Positions 45,198-56,794 of a stretch of DNA of 64,000 nucleotides are shown here, one piece after another. The stretch is from Pholiota molesta (Eukaryota > Basidiomycota > Agaricomycetes > Agaricales > Strophariaceae). Each line of letters begins with the position of its first letter. Position 1 is the first letter of the stretch. The stretch covers positions 930,001-994,000 of the forward strand of contig JACGCK010000006.1 of assembly GCA_014925825.1 (NCBI GenBank), given 5' to 3'. The translations under genes were made by a program, and so were the position numbers. The notes below the pieces were generated by a model that saw only the letters and a program-made list of their open reading frames with translations, searched no databases and was not told the DNA's origin.

Positions 45198-46400
45198 GCT
45201 GCTGCGCAAATATGAGCGCTCCGAGTCGACCAGTAGTCGATTATCTCAGCACTGCATCGCCCTAGTCCGAGCCCTCAATAAAACGCAGCCCGGCGATGGT
45301 TGGCATGGGCCCTGGGGGATGGGTGTATAGAAAGTTCCCCTTCCTCAGTGAGTTCGCTTTTTCGGATCGATCGAGCTCGTTCCCGGGCTCTCGATCCGCC
45401 CTAAGTTGCTGCGGCAGACGGGCGCGCTAACTTTGGCTACATACCCCACTAGGTTGTCCTACAGCACTACGGTCCCAAGGGGGCGTCGCAAGCTCTCAGT
45501 CGCCGGACGACCTGCGCGCAGTAGTTTGCGGAGACACTCGGGCGCGCCCATCCATGGGGATGGCGCCGCCGAATGCGCTCCGCACTCCGCGCGTGGGACT
45601 GGCGCAGGCACCCCGCTGCTCACCAGCCCGCCCCTTCGAATCGGTCAAGAAATCACGCGCTGGCAATGCAACTGAAGGCTGCGGTGGTGGCTGCGCTTCT
45701 TACAGGGCGCTTACTGCGCAGGATTTCAGCGCACGCCGAGGGCCGCCCCGCTGCCGCCGCCGATGGTTTGGCGAATCGCCTGAGCGTTCTTCCTGCAGAA
45801 TGGCCCGCATGGTTCTATGGCGACAAATTTGCGCCCACCTCCTCGTACTTCAAGCCTACCCCGTTTGGGGTTCATCTTTGGAAAACTCTACAATTGAGAT
45901 TCTCAGTAACAAGAGCTGGCTATCAATATATTGCCTGCATGCCAGAGCTTGTCGCAGGTTAGCTATATTCAACATTTTTTCCGGGTCAGCAATTAGCACC
46001 GTCTGATCTTCCTGCAGATGCTGGCCAGCAGCAGCACTTCACCTCCCTATGCCTGCGCAGTGCCGCCAAATGGCACTGGCGCTTTAGCGGAAGAGTCGGG
46101 GGGGGGGGGGGGCGCTTGTCTGGGAAGGACCCCGGCGTGCCACCACCGTGACCTCCTTGAATGGCCGCAGCATGTTCGAACTGCGGGAGCTTACGTCGCG
46201 TGACCATGTTCAATGCTACGTATAGTAATTCAAGATTCTAGGGGGCAGGTTCACCTTTCATGCCTACTACCACCAGCTACCGCATCATTGGCCCCTTCCA
46301 TAGTACCTCAATCCCGCCACTCCAATACCAGCTTAGTAGGATTTCGAGCACTCGCACCTAACAGGTAAGTACCTTCTTTTGCAGCATCCCTATGACACCT
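45198..46400. other. Unidentified GC-rich sequence replacing the 3' end of element B
   Basis: It begins where homology to element A breaks off. Open frames (for example 45,573-45,962 with MQLKAAVVAALLTGRLLRR) are GC-driven and unconvincing. A G15 homopolymer lies at 46,098-46,112. No terminal repeat or target duplication was found at the junction, so truncation by deletion or by insertion of another element cannot be told apart. Confidence 0.4.
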
Positions 46401-49060
46401 GCGACAAGTTGAACTTAGCGGACTGTGGCAGCGTCGACAGCTCTACGTGTCGAGCGTTTCTCTACTACTTGCAAGCAACATTACTATGCTGAGGACGCTG
46501 ATTATTTGATTAGCCGCTATCTACACACCGTACACCCCGCTCAAGCTCATTCAAAAGAACTGCAACCGCGATGTGCGTGTTCTTTGTTTTCTCTTACGAC
46601 TCAGGCTTTGATCCATGCTTTTCTTGATCTTGTGTGATCCATGGTTAGCTCGGGGAATGAGGCCAACCACCGCGCGGCGACGTATAAGATCGCCTGCATT
46701 GAGCACACAGGTGGTGGAAATTAATTACTTCTAATTTATGAGACCCATCGCCTTCCTGCTGACTCATTCTTCACTCAAGGCATTCTATGTACATAAACGT
46801 CTACCAAAGCATATATATGACTTTGCATTCTCCTTTCATCCCGCTCTCCTGAGTCCTTTCTCTCCTGGTCTTCTCCATTCTCACGCCATCTCACCGAGTT
46901 CGGCGCTTCTGCTGAAACTGGTCAGCATTGCCATCCTCCACACCTCCACCGGTCGATAGCGATGTGATCCTTCTATCCTACATGTGAGCTGTTGTCGGCC
47001 TAAAGTGATAAACCTGACCACTAACGCATCTTACCTCACGTCGGCTAAAGCAGCCCTTCATAGCCGCCTGCGCATGGCGTCGCATTCCATGCCGCGTACA
47101 AGTGCCGTATAGCGTCGGGCAACAGGCATCTATGAGATAAGGTGAGCTCGTCTCTCCAGTGGAGCATACACACTATACTAAACGTAATTTTTCCTCAGCA
47201 TTTTTTCGTAGAATAGTAACGCTCACCTGGAACACAGAGTAAGTAGGTTACTGCTGGTTCCTACAACTGGAATATTGCTTACAGCCACCCTTAGCACTTG
47301 ACAGCCCTTTCGTCGTCACCGATGATGCGCGATATGCCGGAGCCGTGCCCTGGCGCGACGGGGTCAACGAACTTTGATGCTGGATAAATTCAGGGTAAGT
47401 AAAAGCCATTCATGCTCTTACGACCATGCTCACCCATATCCCGAGGCAGCAATGATGCCGTTTTCCCCTTCATCCCTTCTGTTATCTCGCGCTTGCCGTC
47501 CTCGTTGGTAAGGGGAACTATCATTCTTGGGCCAGGACGAGGCGCCATCCCGCGGGCCCTCCGCACACTCGTCTGCATGAGACGCGAAGGCGGCCCACGC
47601 TGACTTTACGGGCAGTCAGTCGTGCGTGCGCACTCGAATCGGCGACGCGCTTACCGATGCCCTCGCGCTGCGCTGCGCCCCGCCCTTCCGCCCCTGGTAG
47701 GTTGCCCATACCCTCCTCGAAGGCGATCGTCGTGTTGCTGACCCGTATGTTAATTCCTCCATGCTGCTTGGCGTCACAGCGGCAGGACTTGAACACTAGC
47801 ACGAATACCACGAACGGCCGCAGGTTGGCCAGTCGCAGAAGGCGAGCGGCATGGAGGCGCTGGATGCGGATACAATAAGGAATTGGTCTCCGGGGTCGTC
47901 CACGGTGTCGCTCGACCGCGGCTTCCGGGGCCACGGCTTCGCCGACGGGCATAAGGCATCTGGGTCGGTGTTTGACAAGCGGCAGCCGAATGTTGGAAGG
48001 TCGCCTACGCTAGCACAGCAGCCGTCAAGTTCGACTGTCGGACAAATTTGGGCCAGGTCAGAATTGCTGACAGGGACACTGAAGGCGCTTACTACTGGGC
48101 GCTTCAGTCAAACCGGCAATCACCGCATACCGGACCGCTTCCCGTTATGACTTCGCACCAAGCGCTCTCAAGCGCTTTCAAACTCGCTCTACAAACCAAT
48201 CAAGTGAGTGATTGTTTCATTCTTCGGCACTTTACTGACCTTTCTCATCTACAGATATACGCGCTACTGGTAAGTACTGACATCCGGTTTGATCGTTTTC
48301 TCACCTCCCTTCTTCAGATGGCTACCGTTAAAGTTTGTCGCAATGCGCCGATTCTCGTGCAGAATCCCGATGGAGTAGTTATCGGGACGTTTAGTAGGTG
48401 TGAGGCGATGGTTATCAATGGCGTCAAGGTAAGTGAATTGTATGATTTCTGATAGCCTACTGCTCAGCCTGCGAAGACGACTACCGGCTACTACGTTCGA
48501 GTTTCGGGAGTAGAGCGAAGGGTAGAGGTCGGGGATATCCAAACACTCCAGTGGGTCTCTCTCTCGTTACAATTCCCCACACTTCTCTGACCACTTCTAT
48601 CAGCATTAACTGTGCCTTCAACTGCCCGGAACCGGAAGTTTGGATTTAAGGAAAACATTGTCATTAAGAGCACAAACATATGTAGATAGTAACTGATAGG
48701 ACCCAAGTTCTCCACGGGTCTGAAGAAAAGAACTGATGGACTGGCTCTATAGACCCAAGCTAGCATTGACTGAACTGGCACAGTACAAGACAGCCGCAGT
48801 GCGTAAGTATCCTGTAGTCCAATACATTTTTAAAACTCTTCTAATCTACCGCATCTCTTGCAGAATCCTACCCCTCCTAGCCCAGGCACCCCGGTACGCC
48901 TTCTTCTTTTCTTCTTTCGTGTACAATTGCGCCTGCGCCAATCCTGGTCATCGAAATTTATATCAAGGAGCAGGACTTGGACTCCGGGCCTGCACAAAGA
49001 TCATGGCCAAGGGCTCTTGATCTTCGAGGGCCTGGATCCCGATGTGGTCTTTCGCTGATA
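46401..49060 (+). pseudogene. Possible decayed multi-exon gene, unknown
   Basis: Between about 48,040 and 48,550 a string of short frames with fair splice signals (GTGAGTGATT...CTACAG, GTAAGTACTG...TTCAG, GTAAGTGAAT...CTCAG) reads LSSAFKLALQTNQ, then MATVKVCRNAPILVQNPDG, then TTTGYYVRVSGVERRVEVGD. That suggests a real but fragmentary coding region. No family was recognised. The rest of the interval (46,400-48,000 and 48,600-49,060) contains only short frames on both strands. Confidence 0.3.
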
Positions 49061-49420
49061 GGTGCATGGGTTTACTACCTGCACCAACTATTCCGGTTTC
49101 AATTATGTTGATCATTAGCCACTATCTCTGACATTATCACCTGTATTTTACGGACAAATCAATCTATACCATACTGCATACTTTTGAGCAACCTGAGATT
49201 TACTGGTGAAATTACCACGGAAACGCATCTTTATGCAATGCTGATTATCTATGACAACATTGACAAATGGAAGTATTTTTGGTAGTGGAAGAAGAGAACA
49301 ATTACATGTTGCAGGTTGAGATATGCCTATACCAGAATTGAGCATTCACACAGCCCCATATACCCTTTCTTTACCTGTAATCGGATTCCCTACGGCTGAT
49401 TAAATCCACCAGACCCACCG

Positions 49421-50640
49421 GTCATTACTTTATCTGAGACTTCTTCTCTGCCACACAAGCCGGCAAGCCTTTGCCTAATGCAACAGCGTTGCGCGTCTTG
49501 TAATGCGTATCTCTGCGCTGCGCGTCTTGTAACGCGTATCTCTGCGCTGCGCGTATTGTAGCGCGTATCTCTGCGCTGCGCATGGTGATTTCACCCACCA
49601 GAGCCGCCATCAATTATTTCATCAGACACCACTTTTCTGCCACGCAAGCCATCGAGCATCTGCCCAAACTAACAGCCTTGCGCACCTTGCAATAAAAATC
49701 TGTATTCTACGCCTGGTGAAACCCACCAGAGCTGCCATCCATTATCTTATCTGACACCACTTTTCTGCCACACAAGCGGTCGGGCCTTTGCCTAATCCAA
49801 CATCCTTGCGTACTTGGTAATAAGTTTCACTATTCTGCACATTGTGAACGTCGCCAAACCCACCGTCCATTATTTTACATGACGCCTGTATTTTGTCACC
49901 CAAGCCCTGCGTTTGTGCTCAATATTCATCAATCTTCCGCCCTACTTAGCAGCAGGGAGAGTCTTTCAGATAGAGTCTTCAGCTGTGATATTGCACATGG
50001 GTGCAGAAATACCCAAGGCTTGGCATGCAATGTTTAAGTTGACACTGCTGTACTATTTCATAAGAATTTCTTTCACGTTCATTCTTTTGCCACTCTTCCT
50101 ACTGCATACCCTATATGCCAGCCTTGGATTGTTTGCTTTGTTGGCCAAGTCTTCGAGCCTTTGCCTGACCTAACAGTTTTGTGCGTCTTGTAATCTCTCT
50201 CTCTACGCTGTACATGATGAAACCACCAGACGCGCCATCAGTTATTTTATCTGATGCCTCTTGTTCGCCACCTAAGCTATCGAAATTTTGCCTGGTCCAA
50301 CAATATTGTATATCTTATAATCGTTTCCTCAATTCTACACCTTGTGAATTTTCCCAGACCCACCGTCCATGATTTGACATGGCGCTCATGTTTTGTTGGC
50401 CAAGCCCTGATCTTGCACCCAACATATGTCAGTCTTCTACTCCGATTAGCAGCAGCGAAAGAGTGTCGCATTAGGTCTTCAGCTGTGATAATGTATGTGG
50501 GTGGAGAAATATCCAAGGCCTGGCATGCCATGTTTAAATTGACACCACTGTACTATTTCATAAGAATTTCTACCATATTCATTCTTCTAACACCCTTCTT
50601 ACTGCGAACCGTTTTATGCTGGCCTTGGATTGTTGATGGT
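49421..50640. repeat. Complex degenerate tandem repeat region
   Basis: A unit containing a CATCAATTATTTCATCAGAC-like word, then TTCTGCCACACAAGCC-like and CCTTTGCCTAATCCAACA-like words recurs at about 49,421, 49,607, 49,736, 49,866, 50,237 and 50,367. In addition 49,870-50,140 and 50,370-50,640 are direct copies exactly 500 bp apart (AGCTGTGATATTGCACATGG against AGCTGTGATAATGTATGTGG; TACTATTTCATAAGAATTTC in both). Embedded frames of 86 and 162 codons are by-products. The origin is unknown. Confidence 0.65.
49491..49577. repeat. 29-bp minisatellite, three copies
   Basis: Copies at 49,491, 49,520 and 49,549 share GCGCGT-TTGTA and GCGTATCTCTGCGCT with one or two differences each, followed by a partial fourth copy (GCGCATGG). 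Confidence 0.85.
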
Positions 50641-51043
50641 GTTTGGCCACCTGATCCAATGATTGAATATTTGACAAACCATCCATATGTCATTTATATC
50701 TGGCGGATGCCACCACCTATAGCGTCCTATAAAATGACTTAACGGCTCGTATACAAGGCTTGTGCAGACTGGGGACATTTTATTGATTATCAAGCTATAT
50801 ATAATTAGATACACACTTGTCTCCTGACCCCCAATTTCGCGATGATAGATACTGATGAGGATAGGAGAGATAGTTGTACTTGTACACGGAGAGAGTAGTT
50901 GTATATTCGGAGACACAGATAGAGAGATGGTACATAAAGAGAAACGGCACCCAGATATCAAATAATGAAGAAGGTCTTGATCTACAATAAACGAAATATA
51001 AATGATCCAAACGCGAGTAGCAGAATCCAAGGAGGAGACGAGA
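50641..51043. other. AT-rich intergenic stretch, nothing recognised
   Basis: It contains a GAGAGATAG- and ACAGATAGAGAGATGG-like purine stretch near 50,860-50,935 and no supported gene. It marks the border between repetitive DNA and the host gene block. Confidence 0.4.
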
Positions 51044-52436
51044 TCATACTCGTGCTCTCTTCGCTCTCGCTCTTGGCCGCGTTACTTTCGCAGCCGGCTC
51101 CGCAGCTGGTGTGCTCATCCGCGACGACGCCTGACTTTTGTCAGAATCGCCCGAACGAATCTTCGACGCGCGATTCCGAGTAACCATGCCTTCTGCTGCA
51201 CTGGCCTCTATGTCTTTCACAAGGTCATCATTGTTGTCGTCTTCCGGCTCCATATCAGCCAACTTTCGTTTCTTCGGTAATGATGGCGCAACAGCCGTCT
51301 CAACGGAGGCCACTGAGGGCGACCGCACGGCCACAGCAATCGTCTCGGTAGACTCCGAAGACTGCGCTGAGCTCGAGCGATTTCGCGAATGAGTAGCGGA
51401 TGATGGAATAGTTGGGAGTGGTAACGTTGAGGCGGGCGAGATGGTTTCTTCGGAAGGAGATTTGGGCACAACAGCGGATATGATGCGGGGCGACCTCGCT
51501 GAGGGCGTGACCTTTCGTCGTACGCGTGTACTCGTCCTACTGACAGGAGGAGTCCTCTCGCGCAAGTCTGAATCCGGGTGAACGGAAGCGATAACGTCTT
51601 CGTCATTGGGCGGAATGACAGGCTCGGGTGAGATTGAACCTTGCGCCTTCGGCTGGGAAGGCACGAGACGCCGAGTTCGCTTATTCGGAGAGGGAAGAAT
51701 ATGTCTCCTCGCCGCAGACTTTGCAGCCCGTCTACGGGATGAACCTTCGTTTTCGATGATTCCGAAGTAATCGTTGGCGGTTGGCTCCGTTTGATCGGCG
51801 CTGCTTCGGAGCGTCCTCTTGTGTGCGTCCGCGCCGGTGCAGTCGGTTGGGTACCACTTGCGCTGAACGACGACGCAAGTGAATTTCTCTTGTCGGGCAT
51901 TGACAATAGCCTTGTACTCTCTATGCCCGTTCCAGGGTATCGGGGACAGGATGAGCCTGCACTTTTGCACTGCAGTGGGAACGTGGGCAATGAGCGATCC
52001 AAGCACGAAATAGGCAGAAACAAGTAAACGTACATGCAATGCTATCCACGAGTTCCCCGACTGTCCAATAAGTTCCTTGTGCCCAGAAAATCCAATGGGC
52101 GACGTCTTCGGGGTGCTGCAACACCGACAGGGCGGCGAGCGTGAAGATGACATCTGAAGGGGCCGGGAGCATGGTCTTCGCCTCCCGCACCTCGTTAAGG
52201 TATTCTTGAACTGGAGGCCAGTCTTTAGAGTAGATAATTTGGCCATCGTCGAGCCAGACACCTTTGCCGATGTTGACGGGTGGGGGTGGCCCTGGGGTGG
52301 GCGGCGGACTGGGCGCGGGGAGCGATGGTGGGGCGATCCGGGGAGCCGGTCGTGGTGGTGGGATGGGTTCTGAGCGGGAATCGGAGGTGGCGTACTGCCA
52401 GCGCGAGTAGCTGGGGTCAATGTCAAAGTCCATCAT
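51044..52436 (-). CDS. Predicted nuclear protein of unknown function (442 aa, two exons)
   Basis: Exon 1 is 52,436-52,034 and exon 2 is 51,969-51,044. The 64-bp intron (GTACGTTT...CTGCAG) is phase 1, and the sum is exactly 443 codons with TAG/TAA-type termination. The first 135 residues form a proline-rich linker and then a compact domain (VWLDDGQIIYSKDWPPVQEY, SDVIFTLAALSVLQHPEDVA, WTVGELVDSIA). The rest is low-complexity, Ser/Pro/Arg rich, with several basic clusters (SSRRRAAKSAARR, PKKRKL, RPRARAKRARV) typical of nuclear localisation. PKKRKL and the terminal basic run are the strongest signals. No family was assigned. Intact frame and ordered splicing support a host gene. Confidence 0.65.
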
Positions 52437-53179
52437 CGCTGCGGCAGTGGTGGTGGTGGTGAGTAGCTGGTGGGAGGGATAGAGTCGGCGGCGGTGAGGG
52501 CCGTGGGGTAGCTGGGTGTGTGCAGGAGCAATGGGGGACGGGAGCGGACGGGCTGGGAGAGGGGGCAGAGGACGGGAGGGGGCTGAGATGAGGCGGTTGT
52601 GGAAGAGGTGTGAGTGTTATAAGGGAGAGTGTCAAAGCGAGGCCATCTACTGGACAGGCGCATCTCGATCCCTTTTGGGAAGTCCCACTCAGTTGCTTCC
52701 GCTCGGCACGCTCTGCCGGAACGCCCTTGCTTTCTTCACCGCCTCGTGCCCTATGTCGTGCGCAGCCGACACAAAGGAGAGCAGGTCGTCGACACAGCGC
52801 GCACAAGGCCACTCGTCTCAGTGGCCCACAATCAAACGATTGTCTGCAGATCATCTAAATGGCAACCTAGGGCGATCTCAAGATGTTGCATTAAAGACCG
52901 GCCCGGCCAATTCCAATTAGCTTATGACGGTCTTTTGCGTCCAGTGGCACCGACGTCGTCAAAGAACGCGCGCGTTTTGTGTTCTCCATCCCGACATCTC
53001 TTTCTCTCTTTGTTTTGCGATCTACATTACTCCCAATGTCTGCCTCATGTCATTATTGCCCAGGACATTATGCCCATTGTTTCCCATCTGCATTACGCCA
53101 ATCAATTTTTACGTGCACGATACGCCCGTTTTCATATATCACCCGCCATGAGGCCTCCCGAAAGTCCTCATCAACCCTC
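52437..53179. other. Upstream region of the nuclear-protein gene and downstream region of the Ten1 gene
   Basis: Both flanking genes are on the minus strand. Frames on the plus strand (134 and 186 codons) overlap each other and lack recognisable content, so they are left uncalled. CA/CACC-rich microsatellite-like sequence lies just upstream of the start at 52,436. Confidence 0.4.
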
Positions 53180-53719
53180 TCATGTTTGATATCTCTCCTG
53201 TTCTGCTTCCTGCAGCACCGCATTCCAAAGGTCGAGATCCAAGTCTGGCGTCGGAACTACGAGGATAGCCCGCAACACCAGCCCGCAATTCATTTGCAGT
53301 CGCGGCGCGTTTGATGGCACGGCGGGAACAGCGAGGGGTGTCTATCGTTGAGAACCTCTGATGTCAGTGCTGATGCCTCGCTCGCTGAGGGTGTATGGAA
53401 TGACAGTATGCCTACCGAAGAGCGTTCCAAATGTCCAATGACCATGATCGTGCTCAGTCGCTCTGTCGCCCACTCCGCCGATTCTTCGTGTAAGCTTAGG
53501 TCCACATCGACAAGCAATCCATGCTGTTTATCAATCAGAATAATTAACCCAGTTTGGACGTCGTACGCAAGCACTCTGTGTTCATATTTCAGAAAAAGAT
53601 ATGTCACAACGAGTAAAAACTGTACTGTACCTTCCAGCGACCCTTAACTTCTGCCCTTCGAGGCTGTCATCGATCTGATTCAGGCTTTTGCGAGTGGCTG
53701 AGTCCGTTTGCTGGGGCAT
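53180..53719 (-). CDS. TEN1: CST telomere-capping complex subunit Ten1 (136 aa)
   Basis: Exons 53,719-53,631, 53,575-53,416 and 53,341-53,180 join in frame to 137 codons, with introns of 55 and 74 bp. The protein is one small OB fold: GQKLRVAGRVLAYDVQTGLI, then LLVDVDLSL, then TIMVIGHLE, and the C-terminal LVLRAILVVPTPDLDLDLWN. Order, spacing and length (human TEN1 is 123 aa) match Ten1, which binds Stn1 and single-stranded telomeric DNA in the CST complex and helps fill in the C-strand. The start at 53,719 (MPQQTDS) is the best-placed ATG; an upstream in-frame ATG at about 53,767 would add 16 Cys-rich residues. Assignment is by pattern, not by search. Confidence 0.72.
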
Positions 53720-54076
53720 ACAGATACAGTACTCCGGAACGCAACTGCGACCGCAGCAAAAACACACAACCTTTAATCAGTGCTAGTGCTGATAGACGAA
53801 CTTCGACCCTTCGCCTTGAAAGCTTGACGTGCTACACTTCGCCACGCCAATCATTATTAAAATCGATCAAGCTCTCGTGGGAATTTTGTCAAAGGGACAC
53901 GCCACGTGTTGGCTACTTAATAATAGATTGATGCTATTACAACCCCGCGAATTATTGGGTGCACAGGCGCCGGTGTTAAGGTAAATCCGAATAAGAAAGG
54001 GAGGAAAACGAGGAGAGGTGTGGAGAGTGCAATTCGAAAGCAACAAAGACGATGATAAGATTCACCATGTAGATAT

Positions 54077-55628
54077 TTACTCGTAGTCGGGGTCTTTGCT
54101 GCGTTTCTTCGACTTTCGTTCGGCGTCTCTCAGGGTGACACGCACGCCGTACTTCGATAATGTCTGCAACGCCACTAATAAGTCAGATTGCCCGAAAAAG
54201 CGGGCGCAAAGCACGTACTCTGGTCAAGTCAGTAGAAGGCTCGAGGCCAGGGAATTCCCGTGTCGAGTAGACCTTGAACGGCCCCCCATAGAGCTCTGCG
54301 AGGACAGGCGAATCTGGCGAGCCAGCAACGCTGGAGAAAATGTCGAACACTCGATAGCGCAGTATAAATACCCCTTCCCTTCGCACGGCAAGATCCTGTG
54401 ATCAGAAGCAAAGGGAGAATATCAGCGCCTGTAACTTCGCTTGCACAGAAGGCTGGCAGCTTTCAATGGCAGAATTCGGCAATGAAACTTTCACGCTAGT
54501 CACAATAAACGAGGACGCGGTTTCTGACCCCAGAAAAATGGGGACAACGAGACAGAGGTGACTCCCGCACTGTGGTATTTTGATCGCCATTGAAACCCCA
54601 TTCACACCAACGTGATCGCTAATCCAGCTGCGAGAGAAAAGAAAGCACGAATAGAAAAAGGCAGACGCGAGTCCCAAACAATTTCTTTCACCAAACCCAC
54701 TCACCCCGAACACAAAAATCAACGCCTTTCGCCCCTGGTGGTCCACCAGCGTCGGCTCCGCGAATCTCTCGCCCACCAGGGCAGGCGTCAGCTTGGAGGA
54801 CTCGGTGATGAGGTGGTTTCCGACCTGGTGCACCGTGTCGTGTGGCCGCTCATCGTGCCCCAGATACCCGACCAGAGGCTGCCTGCGGGGGATCTGGAAC
54901 GGCGCCGCTAACGAGCCAGAGGGCTGGCCACCGAGGCCGTTGGGTTCCAGGCTCATATACGGGTGCAGGGGAAAATACGTTAGGGGGGATATCGATCGCT
55001 GGGCGTGCACATAGCTAGGGTCGATACCATCCGAGTATGGCGGTGTCGGGTAAGGCGACTGTGGAGAGGGGTGTGACGCGGGCGAGGCCGCTCCGTACAT
55101 ATCTTCTGGCACCGGGAATAAATCAACGGTGCACATCAGCCCTACGTTCAGCACATTCCTGCAAAACGACCAGAAGAAAGGCAAGTGAGCCGCCGTGTTA
55201 AGATATTTTTAAACGGGACAAGAAGGTGACAATTAAGGAGACACTTACTCGTGTAGTATTTCACGCTCCCACTGGTTTTGTGTGCCATCAGCCGCAGCCT
55301 CAAAGAGGCGTATATGGACCGCTGGAGGCGGATCTAGCGGGCGGCGATCTACTTTCGCATATCTGCAATATCACAGATAAACATAAAGCCCACGATCAGA
55401 TGTGTACTGACTAAAAGAAGGGTGCGATGCGTGAAAGAAAGATACTTGCTTCCTGCCCGATTCAGCTTTCTGTAGCTCGTGAAGTTCAATACGGATCCTG
55501 CGTCCTGCGAATTGTCCGGCCTCGAAGGTGATAAAGTCGCCCATGCTGGGCGCTTGTGGGGTTGATCTCGTGCGATCGCCGCTGGGACCACCGTTCTGGC
55601 GGTGATGGGAACTAGTTGTTGATTCCAT
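54077..55628 (-). CDS. velB: Velvet-family regulator VelB (336 aa)
   Basis: Velvet factors are NF-kappaB-like DNA-binding proteins that form dimers such as VeA-VelB and control development and secondary metabolism. Exons 55,628-55,450, 55,362-55,249, 55,158-54,705, 54,395-54,219 and 54,163-54,077 give exactly 337 codons. The velvet domain is split by a Pro/Ser/Tyr-rich insert of about 100 residues, which is a VelB trait. Part 1 has RIRIELHELQKAESGRKYAK, DRRPLDPPPAVHIRLFEA, and NVLNVGLMCTVDLFP. Part 2 has HQGRKALIFVFGDLAVRREG, FILRYRVFDIFS, LAELYGGPFKVYSTREFPGL and TLSKYGVRVTLRDAE. Intron 1 appears to be of GC-AG type. The fourth exon follows a long intron of 309 bp. VosA is a less likely alternative. 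Confidence 0.9.
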
Positions 55629-55629
55629 G

Positions 55630-56794
55630 ACAGAAAGAACACCGGGGCCTGGTTCCAGAGTGAAGAAAATGCTTAAATGTCTCCAAGAGAGTGGTGCGGC
55701 TCTGTCCGTCGTGGGTAAAATTCACTGCTTGCTTCTTGGGGTGATTTGGTGCGAGTCCTAGACGATATCGGAGAGGTGGATAATCTTCCTGAACCCTGAT
55801 ACGAAGATGCTATATACCTGGTCTAAATATCTTTTGTTAGAAATACTTTGATCAGCTTTTTCATGGAGAGGTCAGGACCAAGGGATCGATCCGTTTCGAC
55901 TGACTAGATAGTGAGAGATAATGGATCTGGACGAAGCATGTTCACGGATATTATATTCTGATCAGTGCCACCAGGTTCGAGATAGCAACAGGCTCACTGG
56001 ATATATCTTCCGGCCCGTATGGTCGCAGTGGTTTCTTTACTGAAGCATATCAGACAAGGAGGATGAACGGGGCAGATGACGCAAGTAGCTATTTTGCCCT
56101 ACCCACGGATCTTCAGCCACGACCCATTTCCTAATCACCGGGAAATCGGGTGGTCGGACCAACTCGCCCCTACCCAGATGCAGAATGGAAGACGCTTGAG
56201 GTTTGCCCAAAAAGCGGAATGTTCCCCCAGCAAAAAGCCTGACCCCGACCTTGAAGTCACTACCAAATTCGCGCATTAGCGGTCGGTTGAGCCGAAGTGT
56301 AATATCGTTCAGTATTATGGATAATCCGCACTACCGGATGTCAGTCATAATTAGTATGAAAGTAAAACACATTAACAGGACGTCCATGGTCCTGCCCAAA
56401 CGAGATGAAAGGGTTACTGTGCTGTCTCCAGTGTACACGAATAGCGAATTCGCGAACATAGTTTCATGGAATGACCTTTCTTTATCGGCCTTCCTAAATT
56501 CAGTGCAACGCCGTAGAAAGTGGAACACATTGCGCGTGCTTGGTTGAGAACGTTGGATATTGATCATAGCATTCAGGAGAGCGAATGCCTCGAGGATTTA
56601 TCGGATAGGATGATTCCGTAAAATGAGTATATCAGTACATTGCAATATAAAAATATGGAAGAATCTGACGAAATGGTTAACCGGAATGAGCGATAATAAG
56701 GCGAGCCAACCCACAAATTATATATCCAGATTTTATACACCAAGACCCCATGATCACACACCATGGTCGCGACATATAGCGTCCCAGCTTTTAG
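55630..56794. other. Intergenic region between velB and the F-box gene
   Basis: About 1.17 kb without a supported gene. It contains the velB upstream region, where a long regulatory 5' region would be usual for velvet genes. Short frames on both strands carry no recognisable content. Confidence 0.5.

Noticed and set aside
47521..47952. 143-codon minus-strand frame rich in Arg and Ala
   Set aside because: GC-driven composition and competing open frames on the other strand; no splice or domain support.
52516..53189. Plus-strand frames of 134 and 186 codons upstream of the nuclear-protein gene
   Set aside because: They overlap each other in different frames, show no domain, and oppose the Ten1 gene, whose minus-strand exons join precisely.
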